NCBI GenBank assembly: GCA_030041195.1
Contig: JASHOI010000359.1
Coordinates: forward strand, 1-21,591
DNA length: 21,591 bases
DNA from: Streptosporangiaceae bacterium
GTDB lineage: Bacteria > Actinomycetota > Actinomycetes > Streptosporangiales > Streptosporangiaceae
Direction: 5' to 3'
The position numbers were made by a program, and so were the translations under genes. Position 1 is the first letter of the stretch. The number at the start of each line of letters is the position of its first letter. Of the stretch, positions 6,790 to 13,976 are shown piece after piece. The notes beneath the pieces were generated by a model. It was given only the letters and a program-made list of their open reading frames with translations, did not search any database and was not told the origin of the DNA.

Positions 6790-7704
6790 GTGGACGAGCG
6801 TAGGTCTGTCCCCGCGGAGACGCCGAGCGAGCTGCGGACGGAAACGGCTGCCGCGGCGGCAGCGGACGAGGTCGGGTTCACCGGAGGGTCGGTCGACTTT
6901 GCCGCCGCGCCTTCCGCGGGGAATCGGGCCCGAGCTCGCCGCCGGGTGATCCCGCAGGGCTGGCACGCGGTCATCAGCGTGGCGTCCATCCTTGTCGGCT
7001 TGGCGCTGTGGCAGATACTCGCGGAGAACGGCATCATCAACAAGACGCTGAGCAGCTCTCCCTGGGAGGTATTCCAGAACGCCCGGCTGATGATCGACAA
7101 CGGCACGCTCGGAAGCGCCGTTCTGGCCAGCGCGCAACTCTATGCGGTCGGCCTGGCCCTCAGTATCACGATCGGCATCGCGTGCGGCATCGTGATCGGC
7201 TGGTGGCGCACGCTGGGCGCGGTCTTCGACCCCTGGATCGCGATCATGTACTCCACGCCGCTGATCGCGAGCATGCCCCTGCTCATCGCCTGGTTCGGCA
7301 TCGGGTTCGAGTCGCAGGTCGTCATGGTGCTCCTGGTCTCGGTTTTTCCCCTGCTCGTTAACGTCATCGTTGGCTCGCGGCAGGTTGACGCCAACCTGCT
7401 GAGGATGGCAAGGAGCTTCGGCGCCTCACAGCCGGCCGTGCTGCGCTCTCTGGTGCTGCCGTCGCTCATTCCTTACATCGTCACCGGCGTGCGCATCGCC
7501 GTAGGGTCCGGGCTCGTCGGCGTCGTCATCAGCGAGTACTTCGAGGGCAGCAACGGCATCGGCGGCATGATCCTCAACGCGGGCCAGCAACTGAACTCGG
7601 CCGGAGTCTTCCTCGGTCTCGTCATACTGGCGGGCACCGCGTTGACGCTCACCAGCTTGATCCGCACGCTGGAGCGGAGAGTAAGCAGCTGGCGCGAGGC
7701 CTGA
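6790..7704 (+). CDS. ABC transporter permease (SsuC/TauC type)
   Basis: 304 residues from GTG 6790, with GAGG about 9 nt upstream. After a hydrophilic, Ala-rich N-terminal tail of about 55 residues there are some six hydrophobic segments (near 60-78, 108-138, 150-172, 174-196, 225-248 and 270-290). The binding-protein-dependent permease signature that docks on the ATPase is visible at about 207-230: ARSFGASQPAVLRSLVLPSL. Its type matches the ATPase at 3034 and the lipoprotein at 3908, so these three probably form one importer even though the permease is on the opposite strand, about 1.8 kb from the binding-protein gene. The next gene, 66 nt downstream, encodes a protein of binding-protein fold. 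Confidence 0.9.
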   Translation: MDERRSVPAETPSELRTETAAAAAADEVGFTGGSVDFAAAPSAGNRARARRRVIPQGWHAVISVASILVGLALWQILAENGIINKTLSSSPWEVFQNARLMIDNGTLGSAVLASAQLYAVGLALSITIGIACGIVIGWWRTLGAVFDPWIAIMYSTPLIASMPLLIAWFGIGFESQVVMVLLVSVFPLLVNVIVGSRQVDANLLRMARSFGASQPAVLRSLVLPSLIPYIVTGVRIAVGSGLVGVVISEYFEGSNGIGGMILNAGQQLNSAGVFLGLVILAGTALTLTSLIRTLERRVSSWREA

Positions 7705-7770
7705 GAACAGCTTCACGCGCCGGGTCGTGCATCCGCTGCCCGGTGGCCAGCTGCGGGCAGGATGTCTGAC

Positions 7771-8664
7771 ATGGTTCCCGTCACCGTCGTCGTCGGCGAC
7801 TATCCGCACACCCGCGCGCTGAGGGAGGCTACGGCCGGGCCCGAAGGCCCGGACTGCAGGTACGTGGGGATCACGCCGATCTTCGCGGCGTTCGCGCGGA
7901 TGGTTCGCCAGCTTGAGTTCGACATCTGTGAGCTGGCCCTCGCGACCTACCTCCAGGCGCGCGAGGCCGGCATCCCGCTGACGCTCCTGCCGGTCGTCAT
8001 GACCGGCGACATTCACCACCACTCGCTCAGCCGGTGGTCGACGGCCGCCCCGGTGTCACCAGGGGAACTCGCCGGCGGACGCGTGGGCGTCCGCTCCTAC
8101 AGCCAGACCTCAGGGATGTGGGTGCGGGGTATTCTGCGCGAGGAGTTCGGCGTCGAGCCGGCCGACGTGACCTGGGTCACGACCGAACCCTGCCACGTCG
8201 AGCAGTACCGCGAGCCGGCCAACGTCGAGCGTGTCGACGGCGCGGTCGCCGATTTGCTGCGTGACGGGCAGGTGGCAGCCGCCATCCTCGCCCCGGTCGC
8301 CGGGGATGCCCCAGGACCGGCTCTTGTCCCGGTCATCCCGGACGCCGCCGCGGCCGGGCGCGCGTGGGTCGACCGCCATGGCACCATCCCGGCTAATCAT
8401 CTGGTGGTCGTGCGCAGCGACGTGCTACGCCAGCGTGCGGAGACCGTGAGCCGGTTCTATCAGGCGCTGCGGCGCGCCATCGCCGGCACATCGTCGCAGC
8501 GGCCCGCCACGCCCCGCGGCTGGGCCGTGGCGGCTGGCTGGAGCGATTCGCTGGCCAGGTGCCTGGAGCTGGCGGGCACGTACGCGCTGGAGCAGGGCCT
8601 TCTCAAGTCACGGCCGGACATCGGCGAGATCGAGAGGGAATGCGCGATCGTCGAGTCGGCGTGA
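7771..8664 (+). CDS. 4,5-dihydroxyphthalate decarboxylase-like protein (periplasmic-binding fold, no signal peptide)
   Basis: About 297 residues. It resembles Pht5-type 4,5-dihydroxyphthalate decarboxylases: VVVGDYPHTRAL at the N-terminus, the FDICELALATYL segment, RVGVRSYSQTSGMWVRGIL and a conserved second lobe. The same type II periplasmic-binding fold is used by SsuA-like binding proteins, and there is no signal peptide or lipobox, so the product should be cytoplasmic. It could be a decarboxylase on an aromatic or related acid, or a non-catalytic ligand-binding protein; sequence alone does not decide. Two in-frame ATGs exist: 7771 has AGGA 8 nt upstream, while 7762 has AGG directly abutting, so 7771 is preferred. 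It follows the permease gene and converges on the DUF3500 gene with a 16-nt gap. Confidence 0.75.
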   Translation: MVPVTVVVGDYPHTRALREATAGPEGPDCRYVGITPIFAAFARMVRQLEFDICELALATYLQAREAGIPLTLLPVVMTGDIHHHSLSRWSTAAPVSPGELAGGRVGVRSYSQTSGMWVRGILREEFGVEPADVTWVTTEPCHVEQYREPANVERVDGAVADLLRDGQVAAAILAPVAGDAPGPALVPVIPDAAAAGRAWVDRHGTIPANHLVVVRSDVLRQRAETVSRFYQALRRAIAGTSSQRPATPRGWAVAAGWSDSLARCLELAGTYALEQGLLKSRPDIGEIERECAIVESA

Positions 8665-8680
8665 GCGGCAGGGATCTCCT

Positions 8681-9826
8681 TCACTCGGCCTGCGTGGACG
8701 TGAGCCGGTCGCGAAGCTGCGGGATCGGCTGCTGCACCAGGTCGGGATGCCCGCGGATCAGGTCATGGCCCAGGTCGTTCGACAGATCGCGGAACACCGA
8801 GTGAATGTGGTTGCCGCTGTCGATGGCGTTCACGGTCTCGACCAGCAGTTGCGAGGTGTGAATGCGGTAGTAGTGCGGCGTGCCGGGCTCCAGGCCGCCG
8901 GCCCAGGCGAAGTGGACGTCGCTCTGGCCTCGCTCGTCGACCAGCCCGCGATACTGCTCGGAGAGCTCTTCCGGGATCCGGTCGATGTGGCTGAATAGCA
9001 GCCCGCGCAGCGCCTGCCACTGCTCGCCGGTCAGCTTGCCGGCGCATACGCCGGCCGGTGCCGCCCTGATGAACCGCAGCGCGTGCCGGTCCTCGTCGTT
9101 GATGCGGTACGTCTTGATGCCGAGGTCCTCGTAGTCGGGCAGTTCGACCGCACCGACCCGGGGCACCTGGCGGGTGACAAAGTCCGCGGGCGCCACCGCG
9201 TGCATCCTCGCCTGCTTCCTGAGCGGCTCGGGCAGCGAGCGGAGCAGCGCGAACGCGGCGTCTTCGTCCGAGCCCAGCGGGTTCAGCACCCCGGCCGGGA
9301 CCGGCTGGCCGCCGATGTTGCAGGGGGTCGCGGCGAGGAACCGCTGCCCGATGATCGTGTAGTTGAGCGACAAATGGTGGCCGATGACCCGCCACCCCCA
9401 CGTGTCCTCAAAGCCGGGCCTGCCGAAGAAGCTGAAGTAATAGGCGTCGGGATCGCGGAAATCACCCGCGAGGACGCCGAAGCCGCGGTCGATCGCCTCC
9501 CGCTCCCGCAGCACGTTCTCGGTGGCCATGACCGAGAGCGCCTGGGAGTAGCCGCGCATGCTGAGCCCGGCCTTGAGCAAGGTCTGGGCGATCGTCCGCT
9601 GATGGCGGTTGAACTGGAACATCGGGACGCCGGTGCGGTCCGGCTTGGGGATGAAGTCCCAGTCCAGCCGCTGCGGGTCGGCCATGTCGAACAGTGCGCT
9701 CGCCCGCTGGCCCGGGTCCAGGCTGTTCAGCAGCGCCCAGGTGGCAAACATCATGCGCGAGATCGTCTGCGGCGCTTCGTAGCGCAAGCAGGCCGGAGGC
9801 GTACCCTCGGCCGCTGAGTCAGACAT
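8681..9826 (-). CDS. DUF3500 domain protein
   Basis: 381 residues from ATG 9826, chosen because GAGGAG (9834-9839) lies 7 nt upstream; the frame stays open to 9904 but that extension crosses the divergent promoter. The DUF3500 hallmarks are clear: FFGRPG and WGWRVIGHHLSLNYT (143-157), TPCNIGGQPVPAG after it, and near the C-terminus PHYYRIH, then NHIHSVFRDLSNDLGHDL and a closing GHP. The family has no established reaction that I know of. The conserved His-rich motifs suggest a metal or hydrolytic site. Divergence from an FAH-family gene with only 49 nt between starts ties its expression to an organic-acid pathway. Confidence 0.88.
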   Translation of the reverse strand: MSDSAAEGTPPACLRYEAPQTISRMMFATWALLNSLDPGQRASALFDMADPQRLDWDFIPKPDRTGVPMFQFNRHQRTIAQTLLKAGLSMRGYSQALSVMATENVLREREAIDRGFGVLAGDFRDPDAYYFSFFGRPGFEDTWGWRVIGHHLSLNYTIIGQRFLAATPCNIGGQPVPAGVLNPLGSDEDAAFALLRSLPEPLRKQARMHAVAPADFVTRQVPRVGAVELPDYEDLGIKTYRINDEDRHALRFIRAAPAGVCAGKLTGEQWQALRGLLFSHIDRIPEELSEQYRGLVDERGQSDVHFAWAGGLEPGTPHYYRIHTSQLLVETVNAIDSGNHIHSVFRDLSNDLGHDLIRGHPDLVQQPIPQLRDRLTSTQAE

Positions 9827-9840
9827 GGCTTCGCTCCTCT

Positions 9841-9852
9841 TTCCTATACTGT
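9841..9852. promoter_or_regulatory. candidate operator, site 5 (shared by DUF3500 and FAH genes)
   Basis: The minus strand reads ACAGTATAGGAA. It occupies the 49-bp gap between the divergent starts at 9826 and 9876, followed by a second CCTATAT patch (9855-9861). A protein bound here would affect both genes. Confidence 0.42.
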
Positions 9853-9875
9853 TCCCTATATTAGAAGGGGGCTTA

Positions 9876-10625
9876 ATGCTGGATCTGGCGCCGTCTAAGA
9901 TCATCGCCGTCCACCTGAGCTACCGCAGCCGGGCAGCCGAACGGGGCAGGGTTCCGGCTCAGCCGTCGTACTTCCTCAAGGCACCCTCCACCCTGTCCGG
10001 GCACGACGCTCCGGTCCGGCGACCGCGCGGTTGTGAGCTGCTCGCCTTTGAGGGAGAGATCGCGCTGATCATCGGATCCGTCGCGCGCGACGTGCCGCCG
10101 GGGAGCGCCTGGGGGCACGTGCGCTGGGTCACCGCGGCGAACGACTTCGGGCTCTATGACCTGCGGTACGCCGATCCGGGGTCGAACGTGCACTCCAAGA
10201 GCCTCGACGGGTTCACCCCGGTCGGGCCCGAGCTGCTTCCCGCAGCCGACGCCGATCCGGGCGGCATCCAGCTGCAGACCTGGGTCAACGGCCGGCGAGT
10301 TCAGCACGCCCGGACCGATGACTTGCTGTTCAGCTTCGAGCTCATCATCGCTGACCTGTCCCGTGTGATGACTCTGTGCGAGGGCGACATCATCCTGACC
10401 GGCACGCCGACCGGCTCGTCGGTCGTGGTGCCCGGCGACGTCGTCGAGGTTGAGGTCGATGACGGCTCCACACTGCGTACCGGCCGGCTGCGCAATCAGG
10501 TGGTGGAGTCCGATCACGAACTCGGGCCGTGGGGCCCGCAGCCGGCGATCACGGCCGACACCCTGACCGCGGCCTTTGGCACCGAGCCGGTACCGGAGCG
10601 ATTCGCCGGGCTCGCCGGAACCTGA
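9876..10625 (+). CDS. fumarylacetoacetate hydrolase (FAH) family protein, 250 aa
   Basis: 250 residues from ATG 9876 with AGAAGGGG just upstream; a 17-residue-longer reading from 9825 overlaps the divergent gene's start and is not favoured. Metal ligands of the family are present: Glu59 and Glu61 in FEGEIALIIG and Asp90 in AANDFG, plus Lys108 before LDGFTPVGP and the loop TGTPTG. FAH-fold enzymes act on 2-oxo- or 2-hydroxy-dienoate acids (hydrolysis, hydration, decarboxylation, isomerisation), as in HpcE/HpaG and acylpyruvases. It is shorter than the second FAH protein of this window and differs in sequence, so it is not a recent duplicate. It ends in a hairpin and converges on the M24 gene. 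Confidence 0.87.
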   Translation: MLDLAPSKIIAVHLSYRSRAAERGRVPAQPSYFLKAPSTLSGHDAPVRRPRGCELLAFEGEIALIIGSVARDVPPGSAWGHVRWVTAANDFGLYDLRYADPGSNVHSKSLDGFTPVGPELLPAADADPGGIQLQTWVNGRRVQHARTDDLLFSFELIIADLSRVMTLCEGDIILTGTPTGSSVVVPGDVVEVEVDDGSTLRTGRLRNQVVESDHELGPWGPQPAITADTLTAAFGTEPVPERFAGLAGT

Positions 10626-10631
10626 GCCCGG
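10606..10631 (+). terminator. GC-rich hairpin at the FAH gene's stop codon
   Basis: CCGGGCTC (10606-10613) pairs perfectly with GAGCCCGG (10624-10631) across a 10-nt loop, overlapping the TGA. No T-run follows. It lies in the short gap before the convergent M24 gene, so it may act as a weak terminator. Confidence 0.4.
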
Positions 10632-10661
10632 GCGCCAGGTCCCGGCCCCGGCCGGAAGGTG

Positions 10662-11834
10662 TCAGGTGTAGTCGATCCCGTAGTAGGGATAGGTGGAGTA
10701 GACGTCGCAGCCGGTTTCGGTGACCACGATCTCGTCTTCAAGATGGGAGCCACCGGTCTCGCGGTCGCCGAGACTCATGGGCGTGACGATGGAGAAGGTC
10801 ATCCCGGGCTCGATGACGTAGTCATCGCGGGCGCGCAGGTGAGGCGGCTCGAACGCGGAGATGCCGATGCCGTGTCCCATGTGACGGTGATCCCCGGCCT
10901 CGGCGGCGAGCTGGGCGGGGGTGACGCCGGGGCGGATGACCGACAGGCTGAGCATCTGCGCCTCGTGCGACCGCTTGAGCCAGTCGAGCTGCTTGGGCGT
11001 GGGCTTGTTCCCGCACACGAAGGTGCGGCAGAAGTCGCCGAAGTAGCCGTTGAAACACGCGCCGAAATCCATGTTGACGAAGTCGCCCCACTGCACGATG
11101 CGGTCGGTGTGGAAGCGCCGGTAGGGGAAGGTCCCCGGGCCCGAGTTCACGGTCTCGGAGCACTGGACGGTCTCGGAGGCGAAGTCCCAGAACCGGTGCA
11201 ATGCGGCGCCGACGAGCTCGGACTCGCGGACGCCCGGCCGCAGAATCTCGTAGGCGTCCTGCATGCCGGCCTCGGAGATGACGTAGGCCATCTTCATCAG
11301 CGCGACTTCCTCGGCCGTCTTGCGGGAACGGGCCATCTGCATGGTGGCCTGGCCGTCGGTGAGCTTGGCGTCCGGCAAAACCCGCGGCAGCACCGTGTAC
11401 ATGGCCGGAGACCAGATGTCGACGCCGATCGTCGCGGTGCGGGCGTCCGGGAAGTACTCCAGCATCTCGCCGACAAGCTGCTCGACGTCGCCGGTGAGCT
11501 CCATCTCCGGGCCGTCGCGGAACCGGTCGGGCGGCACCCAGGTGAGGGTCTGCGCAGCGTACACGGGGTCGGTGATCCAGATGACCGGCTGGCCTTGCTG
11601 CGGCAGCGCGACCACCGGCCCGGCGCCGAGCCGGATCGTCGGCCAGTAGATCCGCTTGATCGCGGTGGTGTAACGGGCGTTCTCCAGCCGGGACAGCAGC
11701 AGGTAGTCCACGCCGGACTCGGCCATGGCCCGCTGCGTCCTGGCCAGCCGGTCGGCCCGCAGCTTGGGGAAGTCCACCCTGGTTTCCCAGTCCACCATCT
11801 GCGGCCCGAAGCTGATCCGGTCGATGTTGCTCAT
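10662..11834 (-). CDS. M24 family (creatinase/aminopeptidase P fold) protein with an altered metal site
   Basis: 390 residues. An N-terminal creatinase-type domain (about 25-165) precedes the pita-bread catalytic domain. Family metal ligands seen: Asp256 in VNMDFG, Asp267 in GDFCRTF, His321 in MGHGIGI and Glu366 in HLEDEIVVTETG. The fourth expected ligand, the Glu of the canonical TIEPG motif, is replaced: here the segment is PGMTFSIVTP with Val350 at that place. So four of five ligands remain and ordinary dinuclear peptidase activity is doubtful. M24-fold proteins also include creatinase and the DMSP lyase DddP, so a non-peptidase lyase or hydrolase is plausible. It starts 22 nt after the DapA-like gene on the same strand and is probably co-transcribed with it. 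Confidence 0.85.
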   Translation of the reverse strand: MSNIDRISFGPQMVDWETRVDFPKLRADRLARTQRAMAESGVDYLLLSRLENARYTTAIKRIYWPTIRLGAGPVVALPQQGQPVIWITDPVYAAQTLTWVPPDRFRDGPEMELTGDVEQLVGEMLEYFPDARTATIGVDIWSPAMYTVLPRVLPDAKLTDGQATMQMARSRKTAEEVALMKMAYVISEAGMQDAYEILRPGVRESELVGAALHRFWDFASETVQCSETVNSGPGTFPYRRFHTDRIVQWGDFVNMDFGACFNGYFGDFCRTFVCGNKPTPKQLDWLKRSHEAQMLSLSVIRPGVTPAQLAAEAGDHRHMGHGIGISAFEPPHLRARDDYVIEPGMTFSIVTPMSLGDRETGGSHLEDEIVVTETGCDVYSTYPYYGIDYT

Positions 11835-11856
11835 CTGGCCTGTCGCCTCCTTTGAT

Positions 11857-12840
11857 CTAAGGTTGGGGTGCGATCACGGGCGACGCGGGCCCGCCTGTCA
11901 GAGACGTGGTCAGCAGCCCCTCGGCGGCCAGCACGTCGGACGCCCGGGCCAGCAGTCCGCTCACCTCCGCCTGGCCCGCCTCACTCAGCGACGCCAGCGG
12001 CGGCCGCACCCGCGCCGAGGGCAGCCTCCCTAGCTGCTGCAGCGCCCACTTCACCGGCGCCGGGTTGGTCTCCACGAACAATAGGTCCGCCAGCGGGTGC
12101 AGCTGATAGTGCAGTTCCAGCGCCGCCTCATGATCCCCGCTCTGCCACAGGTTGAACATCTGCGCCAGCGAACGTGGCGCCAGGTTCGCGAGCGCGCTGA
12201 TGAACCCCGCCCCGCCCAGGGCCAGCAGCGGCAGCGCCAGCAGCTCGATCCCCGACCACACAAGGAAATCGCGGCCGCACAGGTGCAGCACCCGGGAGAA
12301 ATGCTCAAAATCCTTGGTGGTCTCCTTGATCCCGACCACGTTGTCACACGCCAGCCGGAGCCGCAGCACCGTATCGGGCGAGATATCCACGGCGGTACGC
12401 GACGGCACGTTGTAGATCACGATGGGCAGATCAGGAAAATCCGCTGCCACCCGCACGTACCACTCGAACAGCCCCTGCTGCGTCGGCCGCGCGTAATAGG
12501 GGGTGATCACCAGGATCGCGTCCGCGCCCAGGTCCCAAGCCGCCCCGGCCAGCTCGAGCGTCTCCTCCTGCCTCGCGCTGCCGACCGCCGGAAGAAACGG
12601 CACCTCATCGGCCGTGACTCCGGCTACCGCCGCCATCGCCGCGACCCGCTCGCCCGCGGTCTGGCTCCCGGGTTCGGCCGTCGACCCGCCAACCGAGATG
12701 CCATGCGAGCCCGCCGCGCGCTGCCACGCCGCCAGGTCCGTCAGGGCTCCGGTATCCAGCTCACCCTCTGCCGTGAACGGCGTCACCACGGCGGCCAGCG
12801 ACCCGTGCAGTGCTCCGAGATCACCCCGAAACCTAGTCAC
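11857..12840 (-). CDS. dihydrodipicolinate synthase (DapA/NAL) family class I aldolase
   Basis: 327 residues from GTG 12840. The barrel carries the Schiff-base Lys172 in GIKETTKD and Tyr143 in IYNVPSRT. The usual GTTGE loop appears as GGSTAEPGS (51-59), a divergence that commonly marks members acting on substrates other than aspartate semialdehyde. It closely follows the DapA pattern to the end (NPAPVKWAL). The family condenses or cleaves pyruvate with aldehydes, and includes 2-keto-3-deoxy acid aldolases. Setting next to catabolic genes and an M24 protein favours a degradative aldolase over lysine biosynthesis. The Shine-Dalgarno is modest (AGGA). A candidate operator lies 56 nt upstream. 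Confidence 0.88.
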   Translation of the reverse strand: MTRFRGDLGALHGSLAAVVTPFTAEGELDTGALTDLAAWQRAAGSHGISVGGSTAEPGSQTAGERVAAMAAVAGVTADEVPFLPAVGSARQEETLELAGAAWDLGADAILVITPYYARPTQQGLFEWYVRVAADFPDLPIVIYNVPSRTAVDISPDTVLRLRLACDNVVGIKETTKDFEHFSRVLHLCGRDFLVWSGIELLALPLLALGGAGFISALANLAPRSLAQMFNLWQSGDHEAALELHYQLHPLADLLFVETNPAPVKWALQQLGRLPSARVRPPLASLSEAGQAEVSGLLARASDVLAAEGLLTTSLTGGPASPVIAPQP

Positions 12841-12896
12841 CGCACATCGTCCTGCCGGTCGGCCTTCAGCGGAGCCCGCGATTGGTCATGGCCGAG

Positions 12897-12908
12897 ACCA
12901 TATAGCAA
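12897..12908. promoter_or_regulatory. candidate operator, site 6 (upstream of DapA-like/M24 unit)
   Basis: The plus strand reads ACCATATAGCAA, 56 nt from the GTG at 12840, in the 219-bp gap after the FAH gene that ends at 13060. No gene was found in that gap; a 60-residue minus-strand frame (12866-13048) has nothing to support it. Confidence 0.42.
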
Positions 12909-13059
12909 ACCATGCACGATTTCAACGCCGTGACGGTCCGCGGCGATGGTGCCTCGCCGGGCACACCTGATGCGCATAAGAGAAGAGCCTGGAACGCCCA
13001 GCGGCCCGCCGCACCGCGCCAGCCGCAGGCCATCGGGAATCGGGGCACCCGCGCGCCGG

Positions 13060-13914
13060 TCAGCTGGCGTCGCCGTCGAGCACCACGGGGTTGGTCAGCG
13101 AGCCGACCTCCGCAAGCTCGATCCGGACCGTGTCCCCGTCGTTCAGGAACCGCCCGCTGATGTCGCCGACCCCCTCGGGCGTTCCCGTGGACACGATGTC
13201 CCCTGGGTAAAGCGTCACCCGCTCGGTGAGGAAGACCAGCAGCTCCGGCACGGAGAAGATCATCTGGCTGGTGCTGGCCGACTGCCGGAGATCGTCGTTG
13301 ACGTACGTGCGCAGCGCGAGGTCATCCGGGTTCGCGACGGTCTCGCGCACGGCGACGGCAAGGCCCAGGGGTGCGAACGTATCGAAGCTCTTGGCCATGC
13401 TGATGTTGGCCCGCACGCCGGGGCCGCCCTTCTGGACCTGGCGGGCCGAGACGTCATTGCAGATGGTGATCCCGGCGACATACGACCACGCGCTCGCGGC
13501 GTCGACGTTCCTGGCGTGACGGCCGATCACGATCGCCATCTCGCCCTCGTAGTCGATGGTGTCCGGGTAGCGCCGCGGAATCCTGATCGCCGCGCCATCG
13601 GGAATGATCGCCGAGGTCGCCTTGGGGAAGATGAACGGCTCGGACAGCCGCGCACCATTGATCTCGGCGACGTGCTCGGCGTAGTTCAGCCCGACCGCCC
13701 ACAGCTGCCGCGGCACGGCCACCGGCGGCAGCACATCGACCGCTGACGCCTCGCACTCGCCGGCGGTTTCCGCCTGCGCGAGCGCCGCGAGGTCCACGCC
13801 GTCCTCCAGCGCGGCCCGGATGTCGGGGTAGGGACTCGCCAGCAGCTCGACGGCGGAGTCGTCGGGGGACAGCCTGCCGATGCCTTTGCTGGTCACAACC
13901 AGTCGAACTGCCAT
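13060..13914 (-). CDS. fumarylacetoacetate hydrolase (FAH) family protein, 284 aa
   Basis: 284 residues with the standard two-part layout: a small N-terminal domain (1-65), then the FAH barrel from VGLNYAEHV. Metal ligands Glu123 and Glu125 in DYEGEMAIVIG and Asp154 in CNDVSARQ, Lys175 in MAKSFDTFAPLG and the loop STGTPEGVG are all intact, so it should be active. Relatives hydrolyse acylpyruvates, decarboxylate oxaloacetate or hydrolyse 2,4-diketo-3-deoxy sugar acids. With a D-2-hydroxyacid dehydrogenase and a Gfo/Idh oxidoreductase in the same unit, a diketo-deoxy-acid hydrolase role is attractive but unproven. AAGGAG lies 6 nt before ATG 13914. It is the third gene of the unit starting at 16064, 62 nt after the Gfo/Idh gene. 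Confidence 0.9.
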   Translation of the reverse strand: MAVRLVVTSKGIGRLSPDDSAVELLASPYPDIRAALEDGVDLAALAQAETAGECEASAVDVLPPVAVPRQLWAVGLNYAEHVAEINGARLSEPFIFPKATSAIIPDGAAIRIPRRYPDTIDYEGEMAIVIGRHARNVDAASAWSYVAGITICNDVSARQVQKGGPGVRANISMAKSFDTFAPLGLAVAVRETVANPDDLALRTYVNDDLRQSASTSQMIFSVPELLVFLTERVTLYPGDIVSTGTPEGVGDISGRFLNDGDTVRIELAEVGSLTNPVVLDGDAS

Positions 13915-13976
13915 GCTGCTCTCCTTCTCGTTCTCGCGATGGGCGACGGCGGGCGGCCGGTACCCGGGCTGCCGGC

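Noticed and set aside
6363..6803. 146-residue plus-strand frame in the large control region
   Set aside because: Low-complexity Arg/Ser/Ala product, no ribosome binding site, and it overlaps the permease start and several symmetrical elements.
10659..11855. 398-residue plus-strand frame opposite the M24 gene
   Set aside because: Antisense shadow covering almost exactly the M24 gene, with no recognisable fold.
12866..13048. 60-residue minus-strand frame in the gap between the second FAH gene and the DapA-like gene
   Set aside because: No Shine-Dalgarno and no recognisable features; it spans the candidate operator at 12897, so this is probably promoter DNA.
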